Translations under genes and position numbers: made by a program | Notes under the pieces: generated by a model | The model's input: the letters and a program-made list of their open reading frames with translations, nothing else | The model's database searches: none | Told to the model about the DNA's origin: nothing | In this document: positions 1 to 9,690 of the stretch, in pieces | How positions within the stretch are numbered: the stretch's first letter is position 1 | How the letters are laid out: each line of letters begins with the position of its first letter | From: Phorcus lineatus | Lineage: Eukaryota > Mollusca > Gastropoda > Trochida > Trochidae | Reading direction: 5' to 3' | NCBI GenBank assembly: GCA_921293015.1 | Contig: OV121096.1 | Coordinates: 22,641,729-22,705,728 of the forward strand | DNA length: 64,000 nt

Positions 1-29
1 TTTAATACACATGCAATTTATATGTAATA

Positions 30-935
30 ATGAGGACACCTTCGGTTACAGCTGATGTCATTTGCCAAAGCAGATCTGTCTTGTCTAGGGGATTTTAAGC
101 ATAGTCTATCAGGTGAACCTTATCTTACTGGCCAGATAATTGAAGCCTGTGCAACTTATATTCACTCATTACAGCGAAGTAGTTGGTACATCAAAGGACA
201 TAACCATTCAACAACTGACTTCTATAGTCCATGCAGATATATTGTCACTGTATTCACTGTATACATCATCAATCTAACACTGTGTTACACACTAAATACT
301 TAAAGCTTGCGGGATTGGATGAATACTACAAGAGAATGGTGCACTGTAATACAAATTGTATAGAATCAAGGCAGGACCTCCAAACATATTTGAGACAGAG
401 AAATGCTACATCTTACATCATCAGTCCAAGCAGCTCTGTATTGTCAAGATAGATTTTACATTTTGTTTATCTAATGAATATTACATTTCTGGCTAAATAT
501 TCGAAGCTTGACTACAATAATGTGGCTTTACAAAATAAATACATACTCTACAAAATAGAAAGACATCTTAGGACAGTTTGAGTAGAACAGAGACATCCCA
601 CCACCGATGTCATTGGCCAAAGCCGATCTGTCTTGTCAAAAAGATTATAAAGCATAGTCTATTGGTGAACTTTACGTTACTGGCCAGATATTTGATGCTT
701 GTGCAACTTGATGAAAATACTACAAGAAAGTTACTTTCCAATAGACACACTCTATACAGGACAACTTCGGATAGTTTGAGAAGAACAGAGAATCATACGA
801 CTGACACCCTCGTTAGAAACAGATTTGTCTGGTTCGGAATTCACAAAATATCATTAAAACCTTAAGTTACACACTCAATTCTTAAAGGTTGTGAAATTTG
901 ATTCTGATGCTACATGAGCAAAATAACTCTTAGCC
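30..935. repeat. Decayed ~190 bp tandem array, left part
   Basis: The block from about 53 to 160 (GATGTCATT, GCCAAAGC, GATCTGTCTTGTC, GGCCAGATA, TTGTGCAACTT-like words) recurs at about 605-710. Sub-units such as 'TACTACAAGA' (326, 718) and 'TTGAG..GAACAGAGA' (580, 777) recur about 190 bases apart. Units are strongly diverged, so the array is old. A related stretch (CTCTACAAAATAGAA, then AGGACA) reappears at 1801-1830 beyond two later insertions. No reading frame is preserved between units. Confidence 0.6.
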
Positions 936-1018
936 TCCAAAAAGCAATTCTCGAAAAAAAACTCACAAAAATGAATGTTTCTTTTGAATTCAAGTCTAGA
1001 CTTGCTATTCAAGAGATG

Positions 1019-1341
1019 TATGTTAAGGTGAGTGAGTGAGTGGGGGTTTAACCCCTGCTTTCAAGATTATTTCACTTATATCGCGGCTGCTAATATTATT
1101 GCAGGGAGAAAGCCCGCAACACCATTGTGGCTATGCGTCGCGGTGAAACCTGCGAGCAGCGGCTGGAACTAGCAAACCATGGGTGGTACTGCGCTGTTGG
1201 GTACCCAAACCTGACTGCGTGTAGAACAGTTCTCTACTGCAGATAAAGTTGCCGAGCCCCTGGCGGGATTTGAACCACGGACCTCTTGATCCGAAGCTGA
1301 ACGCGCTAACCACTGCGCTATCCCGCCCCCTATGTTAAGGT
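1019..1341 (-). mobile_element. Full-length tRNA-derived SINE with 11 bp target-site duplication
   Basis: The element occupies 1030-1330 in reverse orientation. The tRNA-like head is at the right end (A-box-like TAGCGCAGTGG and a B box with one change from GGTTCGAATCC). Then come a ~200 bp body and a (CTCA)n-type tail, seen as GTGAGTGAGTGAG on the left. TATGTTAAGGT at 1019-1029 is repeated exactly at 1331-1341, which marks insertion by retrotransposition. It interrupts the older tandem array. An open frame across it (1131-1313) is a by-product of the SINE and not a gene. Confidence 0.92.
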
Positions 1342-1378
1342 CAAAATGGTATTGAATACAGTCTTTTATTAAATTTCG

Positions 1379-1758
1379 AATGGTGAAATATGCTATTTAT
1401 CGGTGAAAATAAAACCCTTATTTTCACTGAGTGAAATAAAAATGGTATTCTACTCGGTGAAATGATGCAACAATTATATGACGTCATCTGTGACGTCATG
1501 AAACAATTAAATGACGTCATGCAACAGCCGCGCTAGCGAAGCCTTTTAGCTTCTCCATTCATATAGTTAGGGTCATTTACGGGGTTTTGGGAAACATTAT
1601 AAATAGAACATTTGACATTTCTCGTCGAATACCATGAATATCTCATCTCGTGAAGTAGAAAATAATATATTTACACTTGTGGCTACGCCACTCGTGAAAA
1701 TATAAATTTCTACTTCACTCGATGAGATATCCATGGTATTCGACGAGAAAATGTCAAA
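1379..1758. mobile_element. Palindromic miniature element with three TGACGTCA sites
   Basis: The core is an inverted repeat of about 65-70 bases per arm: 1611-1680 against 1690-1758, both arms carrying TCTCGTCGAATACCATG-type sequence with few mismatches. To its left is a spacer with three perfect CRE palindromes TGACGTCA (1479-1486, 1491-1498, 1512-1519), then a GCTAGCGAAGC motif. A further small inverted pair (GGTGAAAATAAAA / TTTTCACTGAGTG) lies at 1400-1440. No coding capacity is seen. The layout matches the element at 16.1-16.4 kb. Confidence 0.7.
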
Positions 1759-2067
1759 TATCCTCTATATCTATCACAAGAGTGTGCATTGCAATATAAA
1801 AGCTCTACAAAATAGAAGTATAGGACACCCTCAAGTTATTGAAAAAAGGTTGAATATGAGTAGCTTTGTTAAAAGATACACATATCAAACATATATACCT
1901 CTAAAAAGTCATAAAGAAAGAGGTAGAGAGTTGTCTTGAATACCCAAAGGCACAAAATCTGATAATATCAATTCATCAGTAGAATCTTACGCTGTCATAA
2001 ATTGATAAGCTTGAATTGCAGTACATGGTTGTAACTTACATATGAATGTCAGACAATTACATGTACA

Positions 2068-2205
2068 AGTGAGATGAATTGGGGTTTTATGCCGATTTCA
2101 AGTGTATGTCACTTATTTCACAGCTGCTATTATATTTCCGGGGGAAAGCCCACAACAATAGTGTGGCTATGAATTGTGGTGAAACCTTTGAGCATCGGCT
2201 GGAAC
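2068..2205 (-). mobile_element. Degenerate, head-less SINE fragment
   Basis: The left edge GAGATGAATTGGGGTTTTA and the following 130 bases match the tail half of the SINE found full-length at 1030-1330. This copy has lost the tRNA head and carries many substitutions and small indels, so it is an older insertion. No target-site duplication is obvious. Confidence 0.75.
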
Positions 2206-3340
2206 AATATTCCTTAAATTCAAAACATAAGAATCAATTTTCTTTAGCTGATTGCAGGTTGAAAAATAATCTTAATTATTGACATAACAATAAACATCAT
2301 CCAAAACTAAAAAAGAAAGGATAAACAGTCACAGTGACAAACATAATTGTGACAAAGGAACTCTAAATATTCTAGCTCAAACTATGAACACTTATTGAAA
2401 AGACACCATAAAGACAAAATATTTTGGATAACTTGAAAATTTAACATACAAGACCCAAAATGAAAAAACACAAAATGCCATTCTAGAAATAGTTATAAGT
2501 TAATAGGCATGATTAGTTCTTGTAAATATGTTAATTAACACCAATACCAATGATTTAAGTTATAAAAATATTGAATCAAATGTCAAAACCAGTAGCTGAA
2601 TATCTAAAACTCTTAAAATGGAAAAGAATGGTAATAGAAAATGTTCTTGATGCTTTTAGAAAGATCAGTTCTAGAAATAGAAAATCTTTGTAAGTGATAA
2701 ATTGGAAGGTTAAACTTTATGCCCCAATAAGTATTTAAAATGACCTTTCACAATATGAACCAATAATTTTTTATCCTTCCCTACCATGTCAATTCCAAGC
2801 TAGTAAGCAATAGCAAATTAATTATCATATTTGTTTAAATACTACATTTATGACCAAAGATTCTGAGGTCTCCAAACTCCAAAAAGTTTTAATGAACAAT
2901 TTTCACAAAGTAAGAAATAAGTAGCAACATTATCTACCGAGTGAATTTAAGCCTCTGGTTTCATGAATAAGTACAAATTGCACTAAAGGTAGCCAACATT
3001 CAACCTTTTTTGAATTTGGTGCGTGAGGTAATGTTTATCACAACTTTATCAACATTTCAGCCACTAGGGACTTTTACGATATATGTTTACAACTATTGGC
3101 TTCCACAATATAAGAAAAGTGCAAAAACAATATTCACAATGGTGAACTAACTTTGACAATACTTCATCTCATTAACTCAGCAACAACAACTCAATTGGAC
3201 CCATTATGCAGAGACAACCATAGTCCAAGAGAGAGTTAGACAAAACAAACTTTCACAACACTAACAAACCTTAAACAAGATTCACCACTTCAACAACTAG
3301 AGAAGATAGAACTGAAACTTCAAAGTAAACAGCAGGTAAC
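2206..3340. other. AT-rich stretch without recognisable features
   Basis: I see no open frame with exon-like borders, RNA gene, inverted repeat or tandem repeat in this stretch. If the first-exon call at 3.7-3.9 kb is right, this is part of the first intron of that minus-strand gene. Confidence 0.5.
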
Positions 3341-3394
3341 AAATGACCCCCTTCCTATATGTGCTTCTACTAGTTTTCAACCCAGTGCCAATAG

Positions 3395-3690
3395 AAGCAT
3401 CCACTGCGCACTATCAAAGTCACTATCCACAACTTAAACTTTGTTTTAACTCACTTTTATCTATCATGTATTCACTTTCCCAGTCACTATCCACAGTTTC
3501 TTCGTTCACTTATTTACCAAGTTTTAATTATCCCAGTCACTATATATAGCCCCTTCCTTGTTAATTTACTTTTCTAAAAACTCTTCGCTATCCCAGTCTC
3601 TATTCTCTTGCAAGATCCTTAAGTCTTTTCTGCAAAGTATTCACTATTCCAGTCAATATCCACAACCCTTCTTTTGTTTTACTTACTTTT
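3395..3690. repeat. Tandem repeat copying a splice-donor-like segment
   Basis: Read on the minus strand, four or five diverged units of roughly 50-110 bases share two blocks: AAAAGTRAGTwAAACAAAG and GTGGATAGTGACTGGGATAG. The plus-strand version CCCAGTCACTATCCACA is visible near 3480, 3530 and 3650. The unit nearest the exon contains the proposed donor GTAAGTAAAAC at 3686-3676. Other units carry donor-like copies, for example AAAAGTGAGT near 3460-3440. The array abuts the first coding exon and lies in intron 1. Confidence 0.6.
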
Positions 3691-3907
3691 CTAGCTTGTG
3701 GAGATGGTGCATCCTGCGGGGAGGGGCAGGGGTGATGTCCGCACCCACCTCTGCGCTGGGTGTGGTCGCCTTCTTCTCATCCACCCCTGCAGGTGGTGCC
3801 ATCTTGGAGAGAAGGGGGGACGTGGGTGAGGACTTGGGAGAGGGTTTAGAAGGATCCGACTTGCTGGCAGCTTCCGTGGTGCTATCCCGCGTACTCTCAC
3901 TGCTCAT
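3687..3907 (-). CDS. Putative first coding exon of a gene leaving the window leftward
   Basis: Reading the minus strand, ATG at 3907-3905 opens 73 codons plus two bases. The frame ends at a strong donor, GAAAA|GTAAGTAAAAC (GT at 3686-3685). In-frame stops (TAG TGA) lie about 50 bases upstream, so this ATG is the first in its frame. The predicted N-terminus is a disordered Ser/Thr/Pro/Lys-rich tail. It has proline-directed sites such as KPSPKSSPTSP, a VDEKKATTP stretch, and a more basic end, PPRRMHHLHKLE. This DNA is much more GC-rich than its surroundings and is not part of the visible repeats. I do not recognise the protein family. Later exons must lie left of the window, because no continuation is seen in 1-3686. 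Alternatives are a non-coding CpG-rich exon or a chance frame. Confidence 0.6.
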
Positions 3908-4172
3908 GCTATCAAACTGCAATTCCGGGGAGAATAGTTGGACTCGTCACTAGTATTCCCACCACGTGAAATACAGCTTAACATAAACAAACTTTGTCCA
4001 GCTGTAGCATAAATCCAATTCACAATGCCAAAATCCTACGAGCACTCCCAGGACACAAGCTAAGCGAGAAGCGCACAAGCAGAAAGCCGTCCAAGTCACT
4101 AGAGTAGCAGAGGACAGTCGCCGAGACGTAGCTCCACAACTCTGTCAGTCCCTCATCTGATCTGATGCGAAT
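3908..4172 (-). promoter_or_regulatory. Putative 5' UTR with two upstream ORFs and initiator
   Basis: Minus-strand sequence upstream of the ATG at 3907 is GC-richer and non-repetitive. TCATTC at 4174-4169 fits an initiator (start site near 4172, inference). Two upstream ORFs are visible: one of 10 codons from ATG 4010 to TAA 3978, and one of 26 codons from ATG 3984 to TGA 3904. The TGA of the second overlaps the main start codon as ATGA (3907-3904). This arrangement is typical of translational control by termination-reinitiation. There is no TATA box at the expected distance. Confidence 0.45.
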
Positions 4173-4360
4173 GAGGACAGGCCAGACCGCAGACTAGAGC
4201 ACCGATGCTACCTGGTCCTCCCTTCCCGTCTTCCAGCCTGCTTCCCTCTCTCTCAATCAATAATCCAACACAGCTAGCTCACAGCCTCCAAGATCCCGCT
4301 TACACATTCATCCAGGACCATTGTCAAACCCTCACCCACAACACTGCCATCCCTGGGGGA

Positions 4361-4390
4361 CTAATTACCTCTAATTACTTCTGATTACCG
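4361..4390. promoter_or_regulatory. Cluster of homeodomain-type motifs upstream of the exon-1 gene
   Basis: CTAATTACCT, CTAATTACTT and CTGATTACCG stand at exactly 10 bp spacing (4361-4390). They give two TAATTA cores and one GATTAC variant about 190-215 bases upstream of the inferred start site. Ten bases is close to one helical turn, so the sites would face the same side of the DNA. Function is inferred only from motif and position. Confidence 0.35.
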
Positions 4391-4739
4391 TCCATTCAAT
4401 ACCATTCAACATGTGAAAGAAAATTCCTATACATGACCAACTTTTGCATTATCCCCTCTTTTGCTACATCCAGCAATTTTCAGCAGAAAGAAAGAGCTGA
4501 AAGTTAAGAAGTCTCCTTCAATCTGGTAATAACACATCTTCAATCATACACAGCTCCTGGCGACACTGTGATACTGGACCAGAATTCTGCTTTCACTTGA
4601 CCAGAACAAACCACAGAGATAGGGAGAGTTTCATTCCATGTGGTTGTTTATTGAAGGGAGAAGTGCATGATAAGTGTTCCTTATTCTAGCTAAATATTGA
4701 GGCAGTTTATAATCAATGTCTTCTATACAAGAGTTGCCA

Positions 4740-5960
4740 GAGAGATAGAATGAATAACCCCTTGATGCTACCTGCAAGGTAAGGAGGAACAATCACCATC
4801 CATCATGTACATATACATGTCATTTCCTTGCTAATCCATAACAAGAAGTAGCTCTGGATCAGATAATTTTCAAAGTGCTTTTCATCAATAAAGAAATTTG
4901 AAAAGGGGTTAGGGTTTGAACCATCGTGACCTTCCTTACTACCAACTGTCATTTTCCATTGTAAAAGGTTCTTCATGACATATAAACCACTTCATAATCT
5001 AATCACTGCTAAGTAGAGAAATGGAATGTACAACTTAAGTACGTTGACTTGAAACCTCTCATAGTGCTTAAAACAGTGTCAAGACTTCAAATTTTCAATG
5101 GGGTCACCTTCCTCTTATGCTTTTTCTACTTATAAACAAAGAATCTAAAACAAGGTTGGATTTTGACCCCCCTGACCAATCCCTTCCACCTTCCAACTTG
5201 CAAATGCCTTAGAGATGGCTTTTCATGACAAATCACTTCCTTATCTATTTACTGCCAAGAGAAATGGAGGTGAGGAGTTTTGGGGTTTAACGTTGCTTTC
5301 AAGAATATTTCACTTATGTAGCTGCTAGCTATATAGTATTATTGCAGGGAGAATTCCCGCAACACCATTTTGGCTTTGTATTGCGGTGAAACCTGCGAGC
5401 ATTGGCTGGAATTAGTGAACCATGGGTGGTACTGTGCTGAAATTAGGTGTAGCATTGCATGAACCTTACTGCGTGTAGAACAGTTCTCTACTGAAGAAAA
5501 AGTTGCCAAGCACTGGCGGGATTCGAACCATAGAGAAATGGAATGAATAACTTCAGCACATTGACTTTGAAAGCTGTCATAGTGCTTAAATCAATGTAAA
5601 TTTTTAAAGAGGCCATCTTTCTCCACGTCTTTTTCATCAAGAAAGAATTTAAATGAAGTTGGGGTTTGAATCTTCTGACCCCCACTCCTTCCCACAAACT
5701 TGCATCTCCCATATATGAATGTTTTTCGTGATATATCAGTTTATCATTCCCTCACTTCCATGTAGAGAGAAGAAATGAATAATTTTAGAACATTAACTTT
5801 AAAGCTCTCATAGTGCTAAGACACCTTCAAACCAAGTTTTCAAAGGGGCTCCCTAATCCCGTTTTTTCCATCAATAAAGAATTGTAAACACAACAGTGGG
5901 ATTTGAAACCCCCGACACTCCCCTTCCCAAAACTTGTAGAGGTGTCAGAGTCTCATGGTG
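4740..5960. repeat. Diverged ~240 bp tandem array with a SINE nested inside
   Basis: Units share AGAGAAATGGAATG, a 'TTGACTT.AAA.CTCTCATAGTGCTTA' block, a 'TTTTTC.TCAATAAAGAAT' block and 'GGGTTTGAA.C..CTGACCCC'. They are visible from about 4749, 5012, 5532 and 5763. Between the second and third units sits a SINE (5269-5531). With that removed the spacing is about 230-260 bases. The units differ by many substitutions and indels, so expansion is old. The array lies upstream of the candidate 4 kb promoter. Confidence 0.65.
5258..5542 (-). mobile_element. SINE truncated at the B box, with 11 bp target-site duplication
   Basis: Reverse-oriented copy of the main SINE. The tail side starts near 5269 (GTGAGGAGTTTTGGGG) and the head side stops inside the B box at 5531 (GGGATTCGAACCAT). 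AGAGAAATGGA is present exactly at 5258-5268 and 5532-5542. Truncation of the tRNA end with an intact duplication is the mark of incomplete reverse transcription rather than later deletion. Confidence 0.88.
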
Positions 5961-6700
5961 CTTAGATAGTTTTAAACCATGCAGTTTCAAGGCATCCATT
6001 GGTTAAAAGCAGAGATATGTTAAAAATATTAATAAATTCATGAGATTAAATCAAATATGGCACTGCACCCCTCATAATAGGATAGAAGACATGTGAAAAC
6101 CTTGATGAGAATCAGAGTTGAAGAAACATATACCCAAACAGTTGGATGGACACAGACATACATATGGAATCATTGGTTTTACTATGTACCCTTGACAATT
6201 GGTCAGTGGTTTAACATTTATACATTACCCTTACATTCATCTAAGAGTTGAGAGAATTTGGTGTCCTATTATTTCTATCATCCAAGACAAGATCTTAATG
6301 GGCACTTGAGCGTATTGAATAGAACGAGATCTATTACTTGCCAAACTCTCAAAGCCAAGAGTGAAAATGTAAACTTTCAAAGTAGCTCTAATCCATCTGC
6401 TTACATGAAACCTTAAACCATAAGAGTTTTGTCTTGACAAAGAAGTATATCTTGAACAATTAACTTAAATGCTTCCAAACTGCTGGATCAAAGTGATTCT
6501 TCTTGTATCAATCTTTAGCACATATGTTTTTCCCAAATAATGCTTTTGCACTCTCAGATGAATTGTGTTTTAATCAATAATTGTTGAAAAATCAGACCAT
6601 TAGGGCAGGAGCTCAGTTTTGTTAACATTAACACGCAACATTGAAACTGTTTTCCAGATATAGTACTCAGTCTATGGCTTTTCTGTCTTATCTTTAAAAT
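5961..6700. other. Stretch without recognisable features
   Basis: The sequence is AT-rich with no exon-like borders, inverted repeats or clear tandem units. The short frame at 6237-6440 shows no protein-like signature and is treated as chance. Confidence 0.5.
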
Positions 6701-7350
6701 AAAATAAAATTAGATTTTGAGGGTGTATCGTGGCCCTGTTGTCATTTTCAGCATCATTAGACCAATATACACAAGCTCCTTAACCTTAGGATCACTAAAT
6801 CTTCTATCCACAATTCCAATAAGCTTAGGAGAATATAGACCTTTTTGTATGCTTTGCTTATGGAGGAGAAGATAATATGATGGGGCCTCATTGCATAGCC
6901 AGTATAAGGGATACAGATCGATCGAGTTACAAATTTTACAATAAAGGACCCCAATTGGCTGTGGAGTCACATTTTGGTTTTCAGTTTTTTTCTTGAAAGG
7001 ATGAGCAAAAAAGGTTTTAAGGGCATGGAGTCAGTGGCCTACCGATTCACTGATTCTACAATTTCCCATTGACTAAAAACAAGAATTAAAGCTCTCTATA
7101 TATTTTTGTTCTTGTGAAAAGGTTGAAAATATGTGTTGATATGTTACCAATGTCGTCCTTATTAGGGGCCAGAGAATACACAATCTACAATTTAGGATCC
7201 CCGTTAGCTATAAAGAATCTGTACACATTTCAATTTTCTGCACTCAGTGGTTCTTGTGAATGAGGCGAAAATGCAAAAAGTTGACCAATGGCCAATTTTA
7301 CAACAAATTAAGTTATATGCACTTCAGGCCAGATGAGCTTAAGTGGACAT
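6700..7350 (+). mobile_element. Decayed relic of the pearl-like element
   Basis: Units resembling the 145 bp core of the element at 9.7-11.1 kb are still readable near 6927, 7050 and 7183. At 7183 CTACAATTTAGGATCCCCGT is followed by an eroded run of the same unit and ACACATTTCAATTTTCTGCA. The right edge CCAGATGAGCTTAAG (7330-7345) matches the CTGATGAGCTAAA terminus of the better copy. Heavy divergence marks it as an old insertion. Confidence 0.5.
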
Positions 7351-7465
7351 AAAACACTTGTTTATGTTTTTCATGTCAGAAATGTTATACTCTAAAGTGA
7401 GATATTTTTCCAAAAGAATACTGAAGCAAAAATATCAGAACCACCCAAAAAAAATTTTTTATGTC

Positions 7466-7713
7466 ATTAACATTTTAAGCTGTTCGAGTGGCATTCTAGA
7501 GGTTTTAAGTATAAGGAAGACAAGTAATTTCATGGATAATCAACTTCGTTATTGTACTGATAGCGACGTTTCGGTATAGATTCTTATAAACGGTATAAGA
7601 ATCTATACCGAAACGCTTGAAAACGGTATAAGAATCTGTACCGAAACGTCGCTATCAGTACAATAAAGAAGTTGATTATCCATAAAATTACTTGTCTTCC
7701 TATTAACATTTTA
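7466..7713. mobile_element. Foldback element with 74 bp arms
   Basis: The arms 7515-7588 and 7627-7700 are reverse complements with only three mismatches in 74 bases, starting GGAAGACAAGTAATTT. Between and within them the motif ACGGTATAAGAATCTATACC occurs twice in direct orientation (from about 7589 and 7622). ATTAACATTTTA at 7466-7477 is repeated exactly at 7702-7713 and may be a target-site duplication, although 37 unpaired bases lie between the left copy and the left arm. No coding potential. The high arm identity suggests recent insertion. Confidence 0.75.
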
Positions 7714-8501
7714 CTTTGTTCTTTTCAATAATTGTCAAAAACACTGACATTGTGTCCTGTAAATTGGTTTTTAATGTTCTTGTCAAGAAACCACTACCAC
7801 GTTTCCTCATTCAATAATTGACTAAAAGTAGTATTGAATACTACTTCAAATTAGTTTCATTTGTTTATGTAAGAAAATATAAACTCTGAAATATGTAGTG
7901 AACAAACTTTGTCTGAAATACGGAACAAAGCACTTCAAATTGGTTTCATTGTTTATATATTCCCTATATATGATATCAGAACAGCCGATACTGATCAATG
8001 AAACATGAAATCTGACATGAAACATAATCCTTCGTCAATATTGAGGTTTATTTGTCAAGATTACAGCAAATGTTATATTGATGTTTCCTTTTCTGAGTGT
8101 TGATGTGCTCTGAAGTAAAATAAACAAAAAACCTATTGATTCACCAAACCCTGGCAATTCTAACACTTTTGAAAGGGAAAGGATAGTGCAAGGGTTCCAG
8201 CAGCTGGCTCTGATCCAAGAAGTCTGAAGCTATGTGTTAAGAAGCAGAGTAACCAATAATGTTAAAGTATCTATCAAAGCAATATCTTAATTTATTACCT
8301 TTAGGGCAAACCATATTAAGGTTCATATTTTTCATTACGTGTTTTAAGGGTTTACATTCTTCAATTTATATAATTGGTATCATTTTTCCCTTATTCTTAT
8401 GTCTTCAATTGTTCACTTCACAAGTTGACTTCAACCAAAAAATCCCTTCCCATCATGTTGGTGCCTGCGACAGGATACAAGACATGACGTCAACGTCTTG
8501 A

Positions 8502-8803
8502 TAGGGCTTCCACTGGTACTCAAGTACTTTAATACATTTTCTCAGACTCTTGGACTAGAAAAAGGATTCACTGTTACTTATTTAAACTAATTTAAAACTG
8601 TTTGACTATGATGTGTGACTTCAGTAAATTTCACTTTGATCATAACAAGACATCAATGCCAAAAATACTGTACTTTATAAATCAACATATATGTGTATCA
8701 TATCTTGGCTCAACAACAATTACATGACCTCTTGTGTAAAGGTCTGAGTCAAGTTCAACCCCTCAAATACCAAGTCTAATATTCTTTAACCCTGGAAACC
8801 CTA
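8502..8803 (+). mobile_element. Non-autonomous inverted-repeat DNA transposon, copy 1
   Basis: It starts TAGGGCTTCCACTGGTACTC and ends CCTGGAAACCCTA, imperfect terminal inverted repeats. The internal landmarks CTCAACAACAATTACATGAC and GTGTAAAG are shared with copies at 43.57 and (reversed) 39.85-40.64 kb. TCTGAGTCAAGTTCAACCCC matches AGTCTGAGTTAGTGTAACCCC on the minus strand of the latter. There is no transposase. The ends fit either a hAT-like YARNG terminus or a TA target, and no clean 8 bp duplication is seen. Confidence 0.6.
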
Positions 8804-9690
8804 TCTCTGTTAAAAATAATTTTTATTCCTGGTGAAAAGGGCTGTTTTTGAAAAGTCAACCAGACCTTTACAACATTGACAATCCCTGCAATGTTTAGAC
8901 ACTTAGTATATCTAAAATCACTAAAGTTAATAAGGCTTTCTGACCTTTTCTCCAATGATACCCATATGAAGTTAATCAGCGATTTGCTGGCGGGCAGGCA
9001 GCTATTTAAAAGAGAATGCATGCATGTGCATATATAGAAATTAATACCTGAGGAAGTGTGTCATAGAACTTTTTACGAAACGAGTGTGAATTTTTGTATT
9101 GTGTGAGCGAGAACGAGAGCCAGAGTTAATTTGCAAATTTGCACCAGTTTTGCAAAAGTCTTATGACATGTTTCTGAGTGTTATAACTTGTTTAGTTCCG
9201 AATCTGTTCCATCAGAAAATGGCCTGCTTCCCTTGCAATGGCCAGCTACAGGACATCACTAACAATAGTTACATGATGTCACAGCCAACAAAATACAGTA
9301 ACTTGTGATAAAACAATCATGTTAGGCAAAATGGATATGTGCATATACTGAAAATAAGTAACCACTTTTGATAGCCCATATGGGTAGTGAATATTCACAA
9401 TAACCTCTGAGTTGCACATTTTATTTACAGGATCTTATATGACTGTCTATGATAAGTATTTCCAGGGCACAAGCAAAAGATTTACAAGTAATTAGGCATG
9501 AGTGATGTTAACATAGTGTGTCACGGGAATGAATAAAATATTCTGTTTATAACCAAAGTGGAAAAAAAAAATATTCAAAATTTACTTCCTGCAATAAAAT
9601 AATTTCCATCTTTGGCACATTTGAATCGTACCATCATATGCCAACTGTTTACAAGATGACATCATAATCAAAAAGTAAGCATCAAATAAA

